From Mucilaginibacter inviolabilis (lineage in GTDB: Bacteria; Bacteroidota; Bacteroidia; Sphingobacteriales; Sphingobacteriaceae), in contig NZ_JAANAT010000001.1 of NCBI RefSeq assembly GCF_011089895.1, positions 3,596,001 through 3,660,000 of the forward strand: a DNA stretch of 64,000 nt, in the 5' to 3' direction. Positions 35,018 to 45,400 of the stretch are shown here, piece by piece (the stretch's first letter is position 1; every line of letters starts with the position of its first letter). Position numbers and translations under genes: made by a program. Below the pieces are notes generated by a model. The model worked only from the letters and a program-made list of their open reading frames with translations, did not search any database and was not told the origin of the DNA.

Positions 35018-36604
35018 ATGAAAAGTTTTAAATATTCCTTACTTACTATGCTTGTGCTTTTTTCGGCAAGCAGTTGTAAAAAATATATTGATGTAAATAC
35101 CAACCCAAATGCACCGGTCACAGCCGATGCATCTGCCCTGCTGCCGCCTATACAAGCGGGCATGGCACGTGGTGTTTGGTACGATAGCCGTTATATAGGC
35201 CAGTATGCCCAGGTGTGGGGATCGGCCACAGCCAATAACATTTGGGACGAAGAGGGCTACGCTCCCGCGTCCGACTCTAACGGCGAAATGTGGCGTACCG
35301 TTTATTTCAGTCTGGGTCAAAACATCACCTTGTTATGGCAGGATGCTATTCCTAAAAAGAAATGGGATTATGTGGCTGTTGGCTACGCATTACGTGCCTG
35401 GGGATGGCAAACCGGCGGCGACCTGTATGACCACATGATTGTAAAAGAAGCCTTTGACCCTACACGCCTTACCTTTGATTATGATGATGGCTCCGTTGTT
35501 TACGCCGAAGTGGTGAAGGATTGCCAGCTGGCTTTAAACTACATGAACCTGGCCATTAAAACAGATAACCAGATCGTATCGCCTACGCTGGCCAAAGGCG
35601 ACTATATGTATTACGGCGATCGCAGTAAATGGATCAAATTTATTTACGCCATACTGGCTCAGAACGCCCTTCACCTCAGCAACAAAGCCACCTTTAATGC
35701 CGATAACGTAAAAAAATATGCCGACAGCTCGTTTGTGAGCAATGCGGATAATGCCAGCGTGGAGTGTAAAGGCTCACAATCCGGCGATTCCAATTTCTGG
35801 GGACCATCAAGAGGCAATATCGGCCCGTACAAACAATCAGATTTTATAGTGCGTTTGTTGGATGGTCGTATTTTTACAGGATCAGCCACACAGGACACCA
35901 CTTTAGATCCGCGTATTAAACAATTGATATCACAAAGCAAGGATAAAGTATACCGTGGTGTTATAGGCACCAACGGCGACCCTAACGCAACAGATCCCAA
36001 TACCCTTATACCATTTTTGTTTGGCAACGGTGTAACTACTTATCCCACTACCGCACCTTACGCCCAGCGATACATTTATAATGACAACTCACGCGGCGTG
36101 TTGATGACCTATGGCGAAGTACAGTTTTTCAAAGCCGAAGCCTTATATAAAAAAGGCGATCAGGCTGGCGCTTATGCAGCCTACATCAATGGGGTTAATG
36201 CCAGTTTGGATTTTGTTAGTAATCCGCCGCAGGCTACATCACTTACCGGCACACAAAAATTCATATCCCAGGCAGCCATAGCTGCTTATATGAGCGGTCC
36301 GTGTGTTAAACAAAGTGCGGCCGCCTTAACTATTGCCGATATCATGCAGCAAAAATTCATCTCGCTGTTTGTATGGGGATCGCTGGAAGCCTGGGCCGAT
36401 GAGCGTAGGTATAATTACGATACTAATATTTTCCAGGGCTTTAGTAAACCGGGTACGCTCTATCCGGATAACGGGGGCAAGCAGGTTTATGTGGTACGGC
36501 CGCGCTACAATTCAGAGTATATCTGGAACGTGCCCTCACTCAAGAGCTTTGGTGCTCTTGATCCGGATTATCACACCAAAAAACCATGGTTTATTTTACC
36601 TTAA
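35018..36604 (+). CDS. SusD/RagB-family outer-membrane lipoprotein (SusD-like 2 type)
   Basis: This 528-residue lipoprotein has a lipobox ending FSASSC (Cys20) followed by KKYIDVNTNPNAP, the opening of the SusD-like-2 subfamily. GQYAQVWG and a C-terminal part with EVQFFKAEALYKKGD and WGSLEAWADERRY agree. It forms the surface lid of the SusC transporter encoded 12 bp upstream. A DUF4397 lipoprotein gene follows after 20 bp, so the three form one operon. Confidence 0.94.
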   Translation: MKSFKYSLLTMLVLFSASSCKKYIDVNTNPNAPVTADASALLPPIQAGMARGVWYDSRYIGQYAQVWGSATANNIWDEEGYAPASDSNGEMWRTVYFSLGQNITLLWQDAIPKKKWDYVAVGYALRAWGWQTGGDLYDHMIVKEAFDPTRLTFDYDDGSVVYAEVVKDCQLALNYMNLAIKTDNQIVSPTLAKGDYMYYGDRSKWIKFIYAILAQNALHLSNKATFNADNVKKYADSSFVSNADNASVECKGSQSGDSNFWGPSRGNIGPYKQSDFIVRLLDGRIFTGSATQDTTLDPRIKQLISQSKDKVYRGVIGTNGDPNATDPNTLIPFLFGNGVTTYPTTAPYAQRYIYNDNSRGVLMTYGEVQFFKAEALYKKGDQAGAYAAYINGVNASLDFVSNPPQATSLTGTQKFISQAAIAAYMSGPCVKQSAAALTIADIMQQKFISLFVWGSLEAWADERRYNYDTNIFQGFSKPGTLYPDNGGKQVYVVRPRYNSEYIWNVPSLKSFGALDPDYHTKKPWFILP

Positions 36605-36624
36605 TTATTTCAAAAAAAGACATT

Positions 36625-37569
36625 ATGAAAACGAACTTTTATATCATCACGTGCCTGTTTTTGATTATGAACACAGGTTGTAAAAAAAATACCATCACCC
36701 AGTTATCCCAACCGGCAACAGGTGCACAACTCAAGTATGTACAAGCTATTCCTGGGCTACCCGCTGTTGACGAATATGTGAACGGGACAAAGATAAGTCC
36801 GCAGCAAAACGTGGGGCTAACTGATAATTTAAAACCCACGTCTGTGATCACGGGCATCGCCTATCCCTCGGCGTTTAATACCGCTGTTCAATATGGCGGT
36901 CTTTATCCGGGCGGCACATCGGTTAATTACGCGTTGGTAGCTGCGGGCAATGCAACCATTAAAATTGCCACATCTACCCCGGTACCAGCTTTGGTAAGTC
37001 CGCAAACCGCGGCGCCCAATACCACTGTTGCCAGCGTAACCCAATCGCTTGCCGAAAGAGGTACTTATTCCTTGTTTACCATTGGCTATCCCGATAAACC
37101 AGCCACCCTATTTGTGGAAGATAAATTCCCCACAGCCGATATGACCAAGATCTATGTGAGGTTCGGCAACTTTATACCCAATAGTCCAGCGCTTGATGTA
37201 ACCGGTGTTTATACCGCTACAGGTGCTTCTGCTGCTACTACCTTAACGCCCTTTACCAGCATAGCAGCAGGTAAACTAACCGATTTTTTACCCATAGATG
37301 CTAATGCCATAGGTACTACCGGATACACCTTCCAGCTGTACCTGGCAGGTACCACTACCAAAGTGGGCGCTGTTACCAAAGCTATTAACCTGGCACCGGG
37401 CAGGTACTATACCATTATTGCCAACGGCCTGTATGCCGATTATGTGGTTGGTACTACCGGCATTACTTTAAAAGCCACTGCCAGGCCAACCAAACCATCG
37501 GACCCCAACAGTTTGTTACCCGAAATATATTATAACCCACCGGGTATCAGTTATTTCACCACCAAGTAG
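36625..37569 (+). CDS. DUF4397-domain surface lipoprotein
   Basis: This 314-residue protein has a lipoprotein signal ending MNTGC (Cys19), then a beta-rich region with VRFGNFIPNSPALDVTGVY, the DUF4397 signature, and a late APGRYYTIIANGLY. I start at the ATG at 36625; the frame extends 13 codons upstream but overlaps the SusD end and has no signal sequence there. DUF4397 proteins are often the third gene after SusC/SusD and are thought to sit on the surface and assist binding; the function is not proven. Confidence 0.88.
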   Translation: MKTNFYIITCLFLIMNTGCKKNTITQLSQPATGAQLKYVQAIPGLPAVDEYVNGTKISPQQNVGLTDNLKPTSVITGIAYPSAFNTAVQYGGLYPGGTSVNYALVAAGNATIKIATSTPVPALVSPQTAAPNTTVASVTQSLAERGTYSLFTIGYPDKPATLFVEDKFPTADMTKIYVRFGNFIPNSPALDVTGVYTATGASAATTLTPFTSIAAGKLTDFLPIDANAIGTTGYTFQLYLAGTTTKVGAVTKAINLAPGRYYTIIANGLYADYVVGTTGITLKATARPTKPSDPNSLLPEIYYNPPGISYFTTK

Positions 37570-37582
37570 GTTACCATTTATG

Positions 37583-37612
37583 AAAAGCCCCGAACATTTC
37601 GGGGCTTTTTTG
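37583..37612 (+). terminator. Strong intrinsic terminator of the SusCD operon
   Basis: AAAAGCCCCGAA (37583-37594) pairs with TTCGGGGCTTTT (37598-37609) around a 3-base loop, ending in a T-run. It begins 14 bp after the DUF4397 stop codon. Confidence 0.9.
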
Positions 37613-37645
37613 TTATTGATATGACACGGCTTTTTTTAACCCTGG

Positions 37646-37653
37646 TATATTTG
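37646..37653 (+). promoter_or_regulatory. Bacteroidota -7 element for the DUF2461 gene
   Basis: TATATTTG fits TAnnTTTG and lies 38 bp before the start codon. It is framed by CCTGGT and ACCAGG, a small palindrome that could be an operator. No -33 TTG is at the standard spacing. Confidence 0.5.
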
Positions 37654-37691
37654 CACCAGGTTCCTGAATTTTCAGACACCACTATATTCAC

Positions 37692-38384
37692 ATGAAACAA
37701 CTACCGCAGATACCGCAATCGGGCTTTGATTTTTTAAACGCGTTGAAACTGAACAACAACCGGGAGTGGTTCAACCTGCATAAAGCCGAGTTTGAAAAGG
37801 AGCAGCAACATCTGCAGATCTTTGCCGAAGCCTTGTTACAGCAAATGAATATTCATGATGTGATAGAAACTGTTTCAGGCAAAAAAAGTCTTTACCGAAT
37901 TTACCGGGATACCCGTTTCTCGACCGATAAAACACCTTACAAAACACACTGGTCGGGTAGTTTTAAGCGTGCCACCAAATATCGCCGGGGCGGATATTAT
38001 TTTCATATTGAACCGGGCAACAGCTTTATTGGCGGTGGATTCTTTGGGCCAAATCCGCAGGATCTGAAACTGATCAGGGAAGATATCGCCTTTGACCCTG
38101 CACCGCTCCGGACTATATTAAATGCCCCTGCTTTTATTTCGACATTTGAAACACTGAAAGGTGAGCAATTAAAGACAACTCCCAAAGGTTTTGATGCCGA
38201 TCATGAAGCTATTGATCTGTTACGTTATAAACAATTCCTGCTGATTAAACGGTTTACAGATACCGAGGTTTTAGATCCGCATTTTGTGGAGCAGGCAAAC
38301 AGCACATTTAAAAATATGCGCCCATTTCTGGATTATATGAGCGAAGTGCTTTCTACCGATGTGAACGGATTAGCATTTGAATAG
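37692..38384 (+). CDS. DUF2461 family protein
   Basis: This 230-residue protein matches DUF2461 (TIGR02453): FDFLNALKLNNNREWFNLHK near the start, YRIYRDTRFSTDKTPYKTH in the middle and GGGFFGPNPQDLKLIREDI. No signal peptide, so it is cytoplasmic. Its activity is unknown to me. The gene stands alone after the SusCD terminator and has its own -7 element. Confidence 0.93.
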   Translation: MKQLPQIPQSGFDFLNALKLNNNREWFNLHKAEFEKEQQHLQIFAEALLQQMNIHDVIETVSGKKSLYRIYRDTRFSTDKTPYKTHWSGSFKRATKYRRGGYYFHIEPGNSFIGGGFFGPNPQDLKLIREDIAFDPAPLRTILNAPAFISTFETLKGEQLKTTPKGFDADHEAIDLLRYKQFLLIKRFTDTEVLDPHFVEQANSTFKNMRPFLDYMSEVLSTDVNGLAFE

Positions 38385-38581
38385 TTAAAACCGAATACCC
38401 TATTTATCATGTAATTATATACAGAAAGCTAGAAACCTTAAGCCTAAAGGCATGAGGTTTTCTTGCGTTATAGGGCACCTATAAATCCACTGTCTGTTAA
38501 AGCCTGACACTTCAAATTCAGACTAACACTGATTTTATCACGTAATAAAATTCTATCTTTAATCTTCTAAACACTTACGCA

Positions 38582-39913
38582 ATGATTCAAAAAATAGCCT
38601 GCTTTTTTTTGCTGTTCCTTATTTTAGAAACCAGCACTCATGCACAAACTTTCAATAAAGCCAAGTTAGACAGCTTTTTTGTCGCGCTGAATACGAAAGA
38701 CCAAAACATGGGCAGTATCGCTATAGCTGCTAACGGGGTATTGATCTATCAAAACGCCATCGGTTATAGTCAGGTTAATAAAGGTGTAAAAACACCAGCA
38801 ACCATTGAAACAAAATACCGGATAGGCTCTATCAGTAAGATGTTTACTGCAACGATGATCTTTCAGCTGATTGATGAAGGCAAGCTTAGCTTTGACACAC
38901 CTTTGGCCAGTTATTTCCCACAACTCCCGAATGCAGGGAAGATCACTATAAGAGAAATGCTTGACCACCGTAGTGGTCTTCATAACTTTACGAATGACTC
39001 GCTTTATACCACATATATGGGCAGTCCTAAGTCAGAAGCAGAAATGATCACCATCTTTGCCAGGCAAAAGCCAGATTTTGAACCGGATACAAAGGCCGAA
39101 TACAGCAATACCAATTTTGTGCTACTGGGTTATATCATTGAAAAATTGACCGGTAAAACCTATGCAGAAGAATTAAAAAAACGCGTCACCTCTAAAATAG
39201 GCCTGGCAGATACTTATTACGGTACTAAAGCCAATCCGGCCAAAAATGAAGCATACTCTTACAATTATTCAGCGCAATGGACACAAATGCCCGAAACAGA
39301 TATGAGTATTCCTGGCGGGGCTGGGGCTATTGTATCCACGCCGGCTGATCTGGTTAAATTTATAAATGCACTTTTTGCGGGCAAACTAATTAGCCAAACT
39401 AATTTAGAATTGATGAAAACGATGAAGGACAACTACGGTATGGCCATGTTCATGATTCCGTTTTATGATAAAAAAGGTTTTGGACATTCCGGCGGCATCG
39501 ACGGATTTTCCAGTTTGCTTGCTTACTTTCCGGAGGATAAACTGACTATAGCCTATATTTCCAATGGTGTTAGGTATTCGACCAATGATGTTGTTATAGG
39601 TGCATTAAGTATTTATTTTAACCGACCGTTTGCAATCCCTGAGTTTAAAACGATTACACTAAATACAACCGACCTTGATAAATATATTGGTAAGTATACC
39701 AGTACCCAAATACCGCTAAAGGTTGACATCACAAAAAACAACACTTTGCTGTTTGCACAAGCCACTGGACAGAGGGCATTTCCACTGGAAGCTCAAGGAG
39801 ATAATAAATTTTCTTTTGCTGCTGCTGGTATTACTTTGCAATTTGATCCAGCTAAAAAAACTTTCACTTTAATCCAGGGAGGAGCTACCTATCTATTCAC
39901 TAAAACGGATTAA
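38582..39913 (+). CDS. Exported serine hydrolase of the beta-lactamase/penicillin-binding (class C-like) family
   Basis: This 443-residue protein has a signal peptide (cut near STHAQ, residue 22) and a class C-like serine hydrolase domain: catalytic Ser83 and Lys86 in GSISKMF, the Tyr of YSN (174-176) and a late GFGHSGGIDG in place of KTG. A C-terminal beta-barrel-like domain (about 345-443) follows. It probably acts on a D-amino peptide or ester in the periplasm; substrate not readable. It is a single gene. Confidence 0.93.
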   Translation: MIQKIACFFLLFLILETSTHAQTFNKAKLDSFFVALNTKDQNMGSIAIAANGVLIYQNAIGYSQVNKGVKTPATIETKYRIGSISKMFTATMIFQLIDEGKLSFDTPLASYFPQLPNAGKITIREMLDHRSGLHNFTNDSLYTTYMGSPKSEAEMITIFARQKPDFEPDTKAEYSNTNFVLLGYIIEKLTGKTYAEELKKRVTSKIGLADTYYGTKANPAKNEAYSYNYSAQWTQMPETDMSIPGGAGAIVSTPADLVKFINALFAGKLISQTNLELMKTMKDNYGMAMFMIPFYDKKGFGHSGGIDGFSSLLAYFPEDKLTIAYISNGVRYSTNDVVIGALSIYFNRPFAIPEFKTITLNTTDLDKYIGKYTSTQIPLKVDITKNNTLLFAQATGQRAFPLEAQGDNKFSFAAAGITLQFDPAKKTFTLIQGGATYLFTKTD

Positions 39914-40106
39914 TGTGATCAAATTAAAAGTTCCGGATTGACAGCTGATCATTTAACCCAATAATTCACAAGGACTTATCGGTCTTTATAATATTGCCCC
40001 TATTACTTCAGGATTTTACCCCTTGTTTTTTCTCAAAGTTTCGAGCTTTGGTATCGTAAGCGCAGCACACTGCTTAAAACCAATTCATTTAACCAAAACC
40101 ATCAAA

Positions 40107-42152
40107 ATGAGAAAAGCATTCATCTTATTGCCTATATTGGCAATGGCACTATTTGCATCCTGCAACAAATCCATCAACCGGGTGCCTACAGACACCGGCG
40201 CTTCAAAAGCCCTGGTAAAAGGCACTCACTCTACCGGTACAACTTATTATGTAGATCCTGCGGGCAGTGACAGTAACGACGGGCAAAGCACCGCCACCGC
40301 CTGGCAAAGCATCAGCAAAGTAAATACCCAAACTTTTTTGCCCGGCGACCAGATCCTGTTTAAAGCAGGTGGCAGCTGGAGCGGGCAGCTTTTGCCAAAA
40401 GGATCAGGCAGTTCCGGGAGCCCCATTGTTATTGATATGTACGGAACAGGTAACAAACCGGTAATTAATGGTTCTGGTGCCGATACAACCGGGGCAGTTA
40501 AATTAATAGGGCAATCTTACTGGCAAATAAAAAATTTAGAGGTTACCAATAAGCAGACAGCCGGTGGTACATCCCGGTTATATGGCATTCATATTAAAAC
40601 TGCTACTTCTACCGCTTTTACCAATGTGCAAATTCTGAATTGCTTTGTGCACGATGTTAATTCTTATACTACCGAATCAAACACCACCTTGTTTAACAAA
40701 GGCACAGGAGGAATAATAGTTGGAGGGAATAACAGCGAGGTACTCATTAAAGGTTGCCACGTAAAAGATGTAACTGTAGAGGGTATCAGAAATACGGGTG
40801 GAACCTGCTCGCATATCCTCATCGACAGCAATTTGATAGAGAATGTTTATGGCGACGGCATTGTATTAAACGGGGTCAATAACAATTCGGCTATTACCAG
40901 GAACGTTGGTCGTAATTTATGCTATAACACAAACACCTACAACTACGCAGGTATGTGGACATCTAACAGCGTGGGCACCTTAGTAGCCTATAATGAGATA
41001 TCAGGCATTACAGGTGGCGGTGCCAATGATGGCGAGCCCTTTGACGCGGACCTGGGCGTTAGCGGCGACATTTTTGAATACAATTATACACACGATAATA
41101 AAAGAGGCTTTATGCTGTTTATGCACGGCACCAGCAATGTAACCGTACGTTATAATATCAGTGTGAATGATGTAGGAGACGGAAAAAGATTATTTTTCTA
41201 CGATCCCGGAAGTCATACCAATATTAAAATTTACAACAACACCTTTTTTATAACCGGCAATGTGGCCCAATTATTTTATAACGATTTTAACAACACCAGT
41301 AATACCACCGAATTCAGTAACAACATTGTTTATTGCACCGGTACTGTAGCCAAGTTTTCACAAAACGGAACAAGCGCTAATTGCCTTTTCCGTAACAATT
41401 GTTTTTATCCGCAATCCATGACGTCTGTTAACGGTCCGGCAGCGGGAACCATGTCGGGAAGTGTATATTCAGATCCTAAATTTGTAAGTGCTGCTTCAGG
41501 AGCTACCACCAACTTTAACCTGCAATCAACTTCGCCTTGTTTAAACATGGGAGTAGTTATGGGCAGCAATGGCGGTATTGATTATTATGGAACCGCTTTA
41601 CCTGCCGGCGCGCCTGACATCGGTTTTTACCAGCATCCATCCACAGGTACCACAAGCACATTGAATGCCACAGCCGATGCTTACGTGCGCGATGGCAGTT
41701 ATGCCACAACAAACTATGGCACTTTAACTTATACTGTGGTTAAATCGGATGCGGTAGGCTATGCCAGGAAAGCCTATGAAAAATTTGATTTCAGTTCTGT
41801 ACCAGCCTCAAGTGTGCAGGCTGCAACGCTGAGTTTATATGTTAATGGTGTTAATACGGCCCCTACACGAACCATCTCCGTATACACCACCCAAACCGAA
41901 AGCTGGGGCGAAACATCAATCAACTGGAATAATGCACCAACAGATACAACCTATGTTGGACAAATAGTAGTAACCGGCGTAGGTACCTATGCCCTGGATG
42001 TTAAGAATGCGATTAATGCGCAGCTGGCAAAATCAGATCATATCGTCTCGTTCCTGTTGCAAAACAATGGACCAAATAGTTCAACCAATGATATCACTTT
42101 GAATAGCAGGGAGGCATCCAGCAATCAACCTGCATTGACAGTTACTTATTAG
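40107..42152 (+). CDS. Secreted right-handed beta-helix protein with C-terminal CBM96/DNRLRE-like domain
   Basis: This protein of about 681 residues has a lipoprotein signal with lipobox LFASC (Cys19), then TYYVDPAGSDSNDGQS and a long beta-helix (about 45-510) of the pectate-lyase/Chondroitinase B-like fold, with Asn/Gly-rich coils such as ILIDSNLIENVYGDGI. The last 150 residues (LNATADAYVRDGSYATTNYG, then KAYEKFDFSSVP) match the DNRLRE/CBM96 carbohydrate-binding type. I start at 40107 because it begins the signal peptide; the frame runs upstream to 40023. It may be a polysaccharide lyase on the cell surface; catalytic residues cannot be assigned by eye. Confidence 0.88.
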   Translation: MRKAFILLPILAMALFASCNKSINRVPTDTGASKALVKGTHSTGTTYYVDPAGSDSNDGQSTATAWQSISKVNTQTFLPGDQILFKAGGSWSGQLLPKGSGSSGSPIVIDMYGTGNKPVINGSGADTTGAVKLIGQSYWQIKNLEVTNKQTAGGTSRLYGIHIKTATSTAFTNVQILNCFVHDVNSYTTESNTTLFNKGTGGIIVGGNNSEVLIKGCHVKDVTVEGIRNTGGTCSHILIDSNLIENVYGDGIVLNGVNNNSAITRNVGRNLCYNTNTYNYAGMWTSNSVGTLVAYNEISGITGGGANDGEPFDADLGVSGDIFEYNYTHDNKRGFMLFMHGTSNVTVRYNISVNDVGDGKRLFFYDPGSHTNIKIYNNTFFITGNVAQLFYNDFNNTSNTTEFSNNIVYCTGTVAKFSQNGTSANCLFRNNCFYPQSMTSVNGPAAGTMSGSVYSDPKFVSAASGATTNFNLQSTSPCLNMGVVMGSNGGIDYYGTALPAGAPDIGFYQHPSTGTTSTLNATADAYVRDGSYATTNYGTLTYTVVKSDAVGYARKAYEKFDFSSVPASSVQAATLSLYVNGVNTAPTRTISVYTTQTESWGETSINWNNAPTDTTYVGQIVVTGVGTYALDVKNAINAQLAKSDHIVSFLLQNNGPNSSTNDITLNSREASSNQPALTVTY

Positions 42153-42185
42153 TACGCGGAGGTATTGACCCGCACTTTTTAATAA

Positions 42186-42275
42186 ACGCGTCATTGCGAG
42201 GTACGAAGCAATCCCCAGTAAGCAAGGTCTGCTCTGTATAGCGTAGAGATTGCTTCGTACCTCGCAATGACGCGT
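42186..42275. repeat. 28-bp perfect inverted repeat (dispersed-repeat type)
   Basis: The arms 42186-42213 and 42248-42275 are exact reverse complements (core GTCATTGCGAGGTACGAAGC) with a 34-base interior. This sequence type, CGTCATTGCGAGG...GAAGCAATC, is seen in intergenic spaces of many bacterial genomes. Frames across it give the typical spurious peptide CEVRSNLYAIQSRP. Confidence 0.85.
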
Positions 42276-42294
42276 GGAGAGAGAACATTCCGTT

Positions 42295-42383
42295 CCCTCA
42301 GGGTCTCCTGAAAGGGACCCTGAGGTTGCCCGTGAAACTAGTAGCCCCCCCTCAGGGTCCTCTGCGAGAGACCCTGAGGGGAC
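42295..42383. repeat. Two tandem hairpins sharing the CCTCAGGGTC motif
   Basis: Hairpin A pairs 42296-42305 with 42316-42325. Hairpin B pairs CCCCTCAGGGT (42348-42358) with ACCCTGAGGGG (42371-42381) and continues inwards. Both use the word CCTCAGGGTC, so they look like two copies of one repeat unit. They lie between the convergent beta-helix and CzcA genes. Confidence 0.75.
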
Positions 42384-42395
42384 ATTAGCGAATAT

Positions 42396-42436
42396 CAAAA
42401 AAAATCCCCCAACGTAACCATTGGGGGATTTTCTTT
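42396..42436. terminator. Strong bidirectional terminator
   Basis: AAAATCCCCCAA (42401-42412) pairs with TTGGGGGATTTT (42421-42432) around an 8-base loop with A- and T-runs on the flanks. It lies 15 bp after the stop of the metal efflux pump gene. Confidence 0.88.
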
Positions 42437-42450
42437 TAAACTATTTAATT

Positions 42451-45400
42451 CTACCTCACATTTTTTGTAGACGGATCGACCTTGCGATATGCCCAGCCAA
42501 AAATGAGCGGGAAAACCCAAAGACTAAACAACATGGCGCATAATATACCACCGATAACAACCCTGGCCAGCGGACGGGAACTTTCGGATCCGATACCGTG
42601 TGAAATAGCCGCCGGGAACAAACCGATAGCTGCCATCAGTGCTGTCATCATCACCGGTCTGATTCGGGAGTTTACACCCAGCTTAATAGCGGTATATAAA
42701 GTAACACTATCGCCTTTTAACTCCTCCAGGTTATGTTTAAATATGGTGATCAACAACACACCATCCTGTATACAAATACCGAACAACGCTATAAAACCTA
42801 TACCTGCGGATATACTGAAGTTGGTGCCGGTAATATGCAGGGCCAGAATACCACCCACAATGGCGAAGGGCACATTTAAAAATACCAGTGCAGCATCTTT
42901 CACATTACCAAACATGATAAAGAGCAGTAAAAATATAAGCGCTAAACTAATAGGAACAACCTGGGCCAAACGTTTCTGGGCGCGTTGCTGATTTTCAAAA
43001 TCGCCCTGCCAGGCCATGTGATAGCCTCGTTTTAATTTCACTTTGGCATTTACTTTTTCCTGAGCCTCGGCAATAGTGCTGCCCATATCCCGGCCACGTA
43101 CCGAAAATTTGAGCGTAGCATAACGCTCATTCTCATCCCTGAAAATTAAACACGGACCAGTTTTTTGGGAGATATCAGCAATTTGCTTAATGGCAACTTT
43201 AGCCCCGCTTTGTGTGGGCACCAGTAAGTTCCCGATATCGGCAGGGGTTTTCCTAAACGCTTCGGGGAAACGGATCCGGATATCAAACGTACGCACACCT
43301 TCATACAAAGTTGATGCTGCCTGGCCGCCAATAGCCATGGAAATTACGGAGTTGGCATCGGCCGTGGCTACGCCATACTGTGCCATTTTTTGCTGATCAA
43401 GTTGAATATCCAACTCGGGCAAACCAATACTTTTCAGCACGCCCAAATCCTCGATACCTTTTACATCTTTCAATATCCGGTACACATCGTTCACCTTTGA
43501 TTCCATATAGTTTAGCGAGTCGCCATAAACTTTAACTACGATGGAGCCTTTTACACCAGACACAGCCTCTTCCACGTTATCACTGATCGGCTGCGAAAAG
43601 TTAAGATCGACACCCGGCAGTTTGGCCAGCTTCTTGTTCATCTGGTTAATAAGTTCTTCCTTGGAAATTTTCGGTTTCCAATCTTCTTCCGGGTACATCA
43701 GCACGTCGAACTCATTATTATAAAAGCCGGCTACGTCTGTACCATTATCTGGCCTGCCGGTTTGCGATACGGCATATTTAACCTGTGGAAAGGTCATCAA
43801 TATTTGGCGCACCTGTTTAGAGGTTTCTACCGACTGATCAAGTGATACGCTATAAGGCAGCTGCACCCTTAGCCATATCGCCCCCTCATCTAATTCGGGC
43901 AAAAACTCGCTCCCTAAAAATTTAAAGGAGAACAACCCGATAGCCATCGCTATTAATGACACAGTCACCACCACTTCTTTCCGTTTAAACGACCGCACAA
44001 AGCCATTCAGCATAAAGGCGGTAAGGTGATGCACAAAAGGGTTATGTTTTTCGTGAACGTTTTTACTGAGCAGCAATTTGATCAAAACTGGCACCAGGGT
44101 TAATGTAGTGATCAAAGCGCCTACAAGCGCAAAACCCAGCGTATAAGCCAATGGCGAAAACAATTTGCCCTCTACCTTTTGAAAGGCAAAAATGGGCAGT
44201 AAACCGGTGATGATAATGAGCTTGGCAAAGAAAATAGCTTTACCCAACACGGCACCGTTATTTTTAATCATCCCCATCTTGGCGATCTTGTTAAATCGAT
44301 CCATGCCCAACATCACCGCCTTATGGTCGAGGAATACAAACATCCCTTCCACCATTACCACCGCACCATCTATAATGATCCCAAAGTCGACAGCGCCTAA
44401 TGAAAGCAGGTTGGCCGACATGCCCATGAGGTGTAAACAAATAAAGGCAAACAATAAAGCAAGCGGAATAATGATAGACACAATAAGCGTAGTACGCCAA
44501 TTGAACATAAACAGCGATACCAGCAGCGTTACCAGGATAATACCCTCAATAAGGTTATGCAACACCGTATGCGTGGCATAATCAATGAGGTTGGTGCGGT
44601 CATAGTAAGGAATAATTTTGGTATCGGCAGGCAGTACATCATTGTTCAGCTTATCTACCTCTTTTTTCAAAGCAGTTACCACCTCGGTAGGGTTTTCGCC
44701 TTTTCGCATTACAATAATGGCCTCTACCGCATCGGTATCGTCTACTACAGTTCTTTTGCCTTGTTTATCTATCAGGGCATCGCTCCGGCCTACCCATCCC
44801 AGACGAGGCAGGTTGGAGATCTCTACATTGGCTACATCTTTTACCAGCACGGGTACACCGTTATTATTACTGATAACAATGTTCCTGATCTCATGGATAT
44901 CATTTAACAAACCTATACCACGCACGGCAAATGCCTGGTTGTTTTGGATGATCATATCACCGCCCACGTTGATATTGGTTTTTTGAACCGCGGTAAATAC
45001 ATCCAGCGGGGTAATGTTTAGCGTAGCCAGCTTTTCGGGGTTAACCGTTATTTCATAGGTTTTGGTTTTACCGCCAAAGCTGTTAATGTCGCCAATACCA
45101 GGAATGGCCCGCAAACGTCTGTCAATTACCCAATCCTGTATGGTTTTCAGTTCCCTTACATCGCGTACCGAACTTTTGAGGGTATACCTGAAAATTTCGC
45201 CGGTAGGTGCAACGGGGGGCTGCACCGATGGATTAAGACCAGGAGGCAATGTAGCATTGTTTAACAGGTTCATGACCTGCTGCCGGGCTTCCGGGTCTTT
45301 CACCTCATCGTCAAATATTACTTTCACATAGCTTAGCCCGAATATGGTACTGGAACGCAGACTTACCTTTTTCTGCACCGGGTTAAGGGCTATTTCAATA

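Noticed and set aside
42081..42398. Minus-strand reading frame of 105 codons
   Set aside because: It lies across the end of the beta-helix gene and the palindromic repeats and reads the spurious peptide typical of that repeat type.
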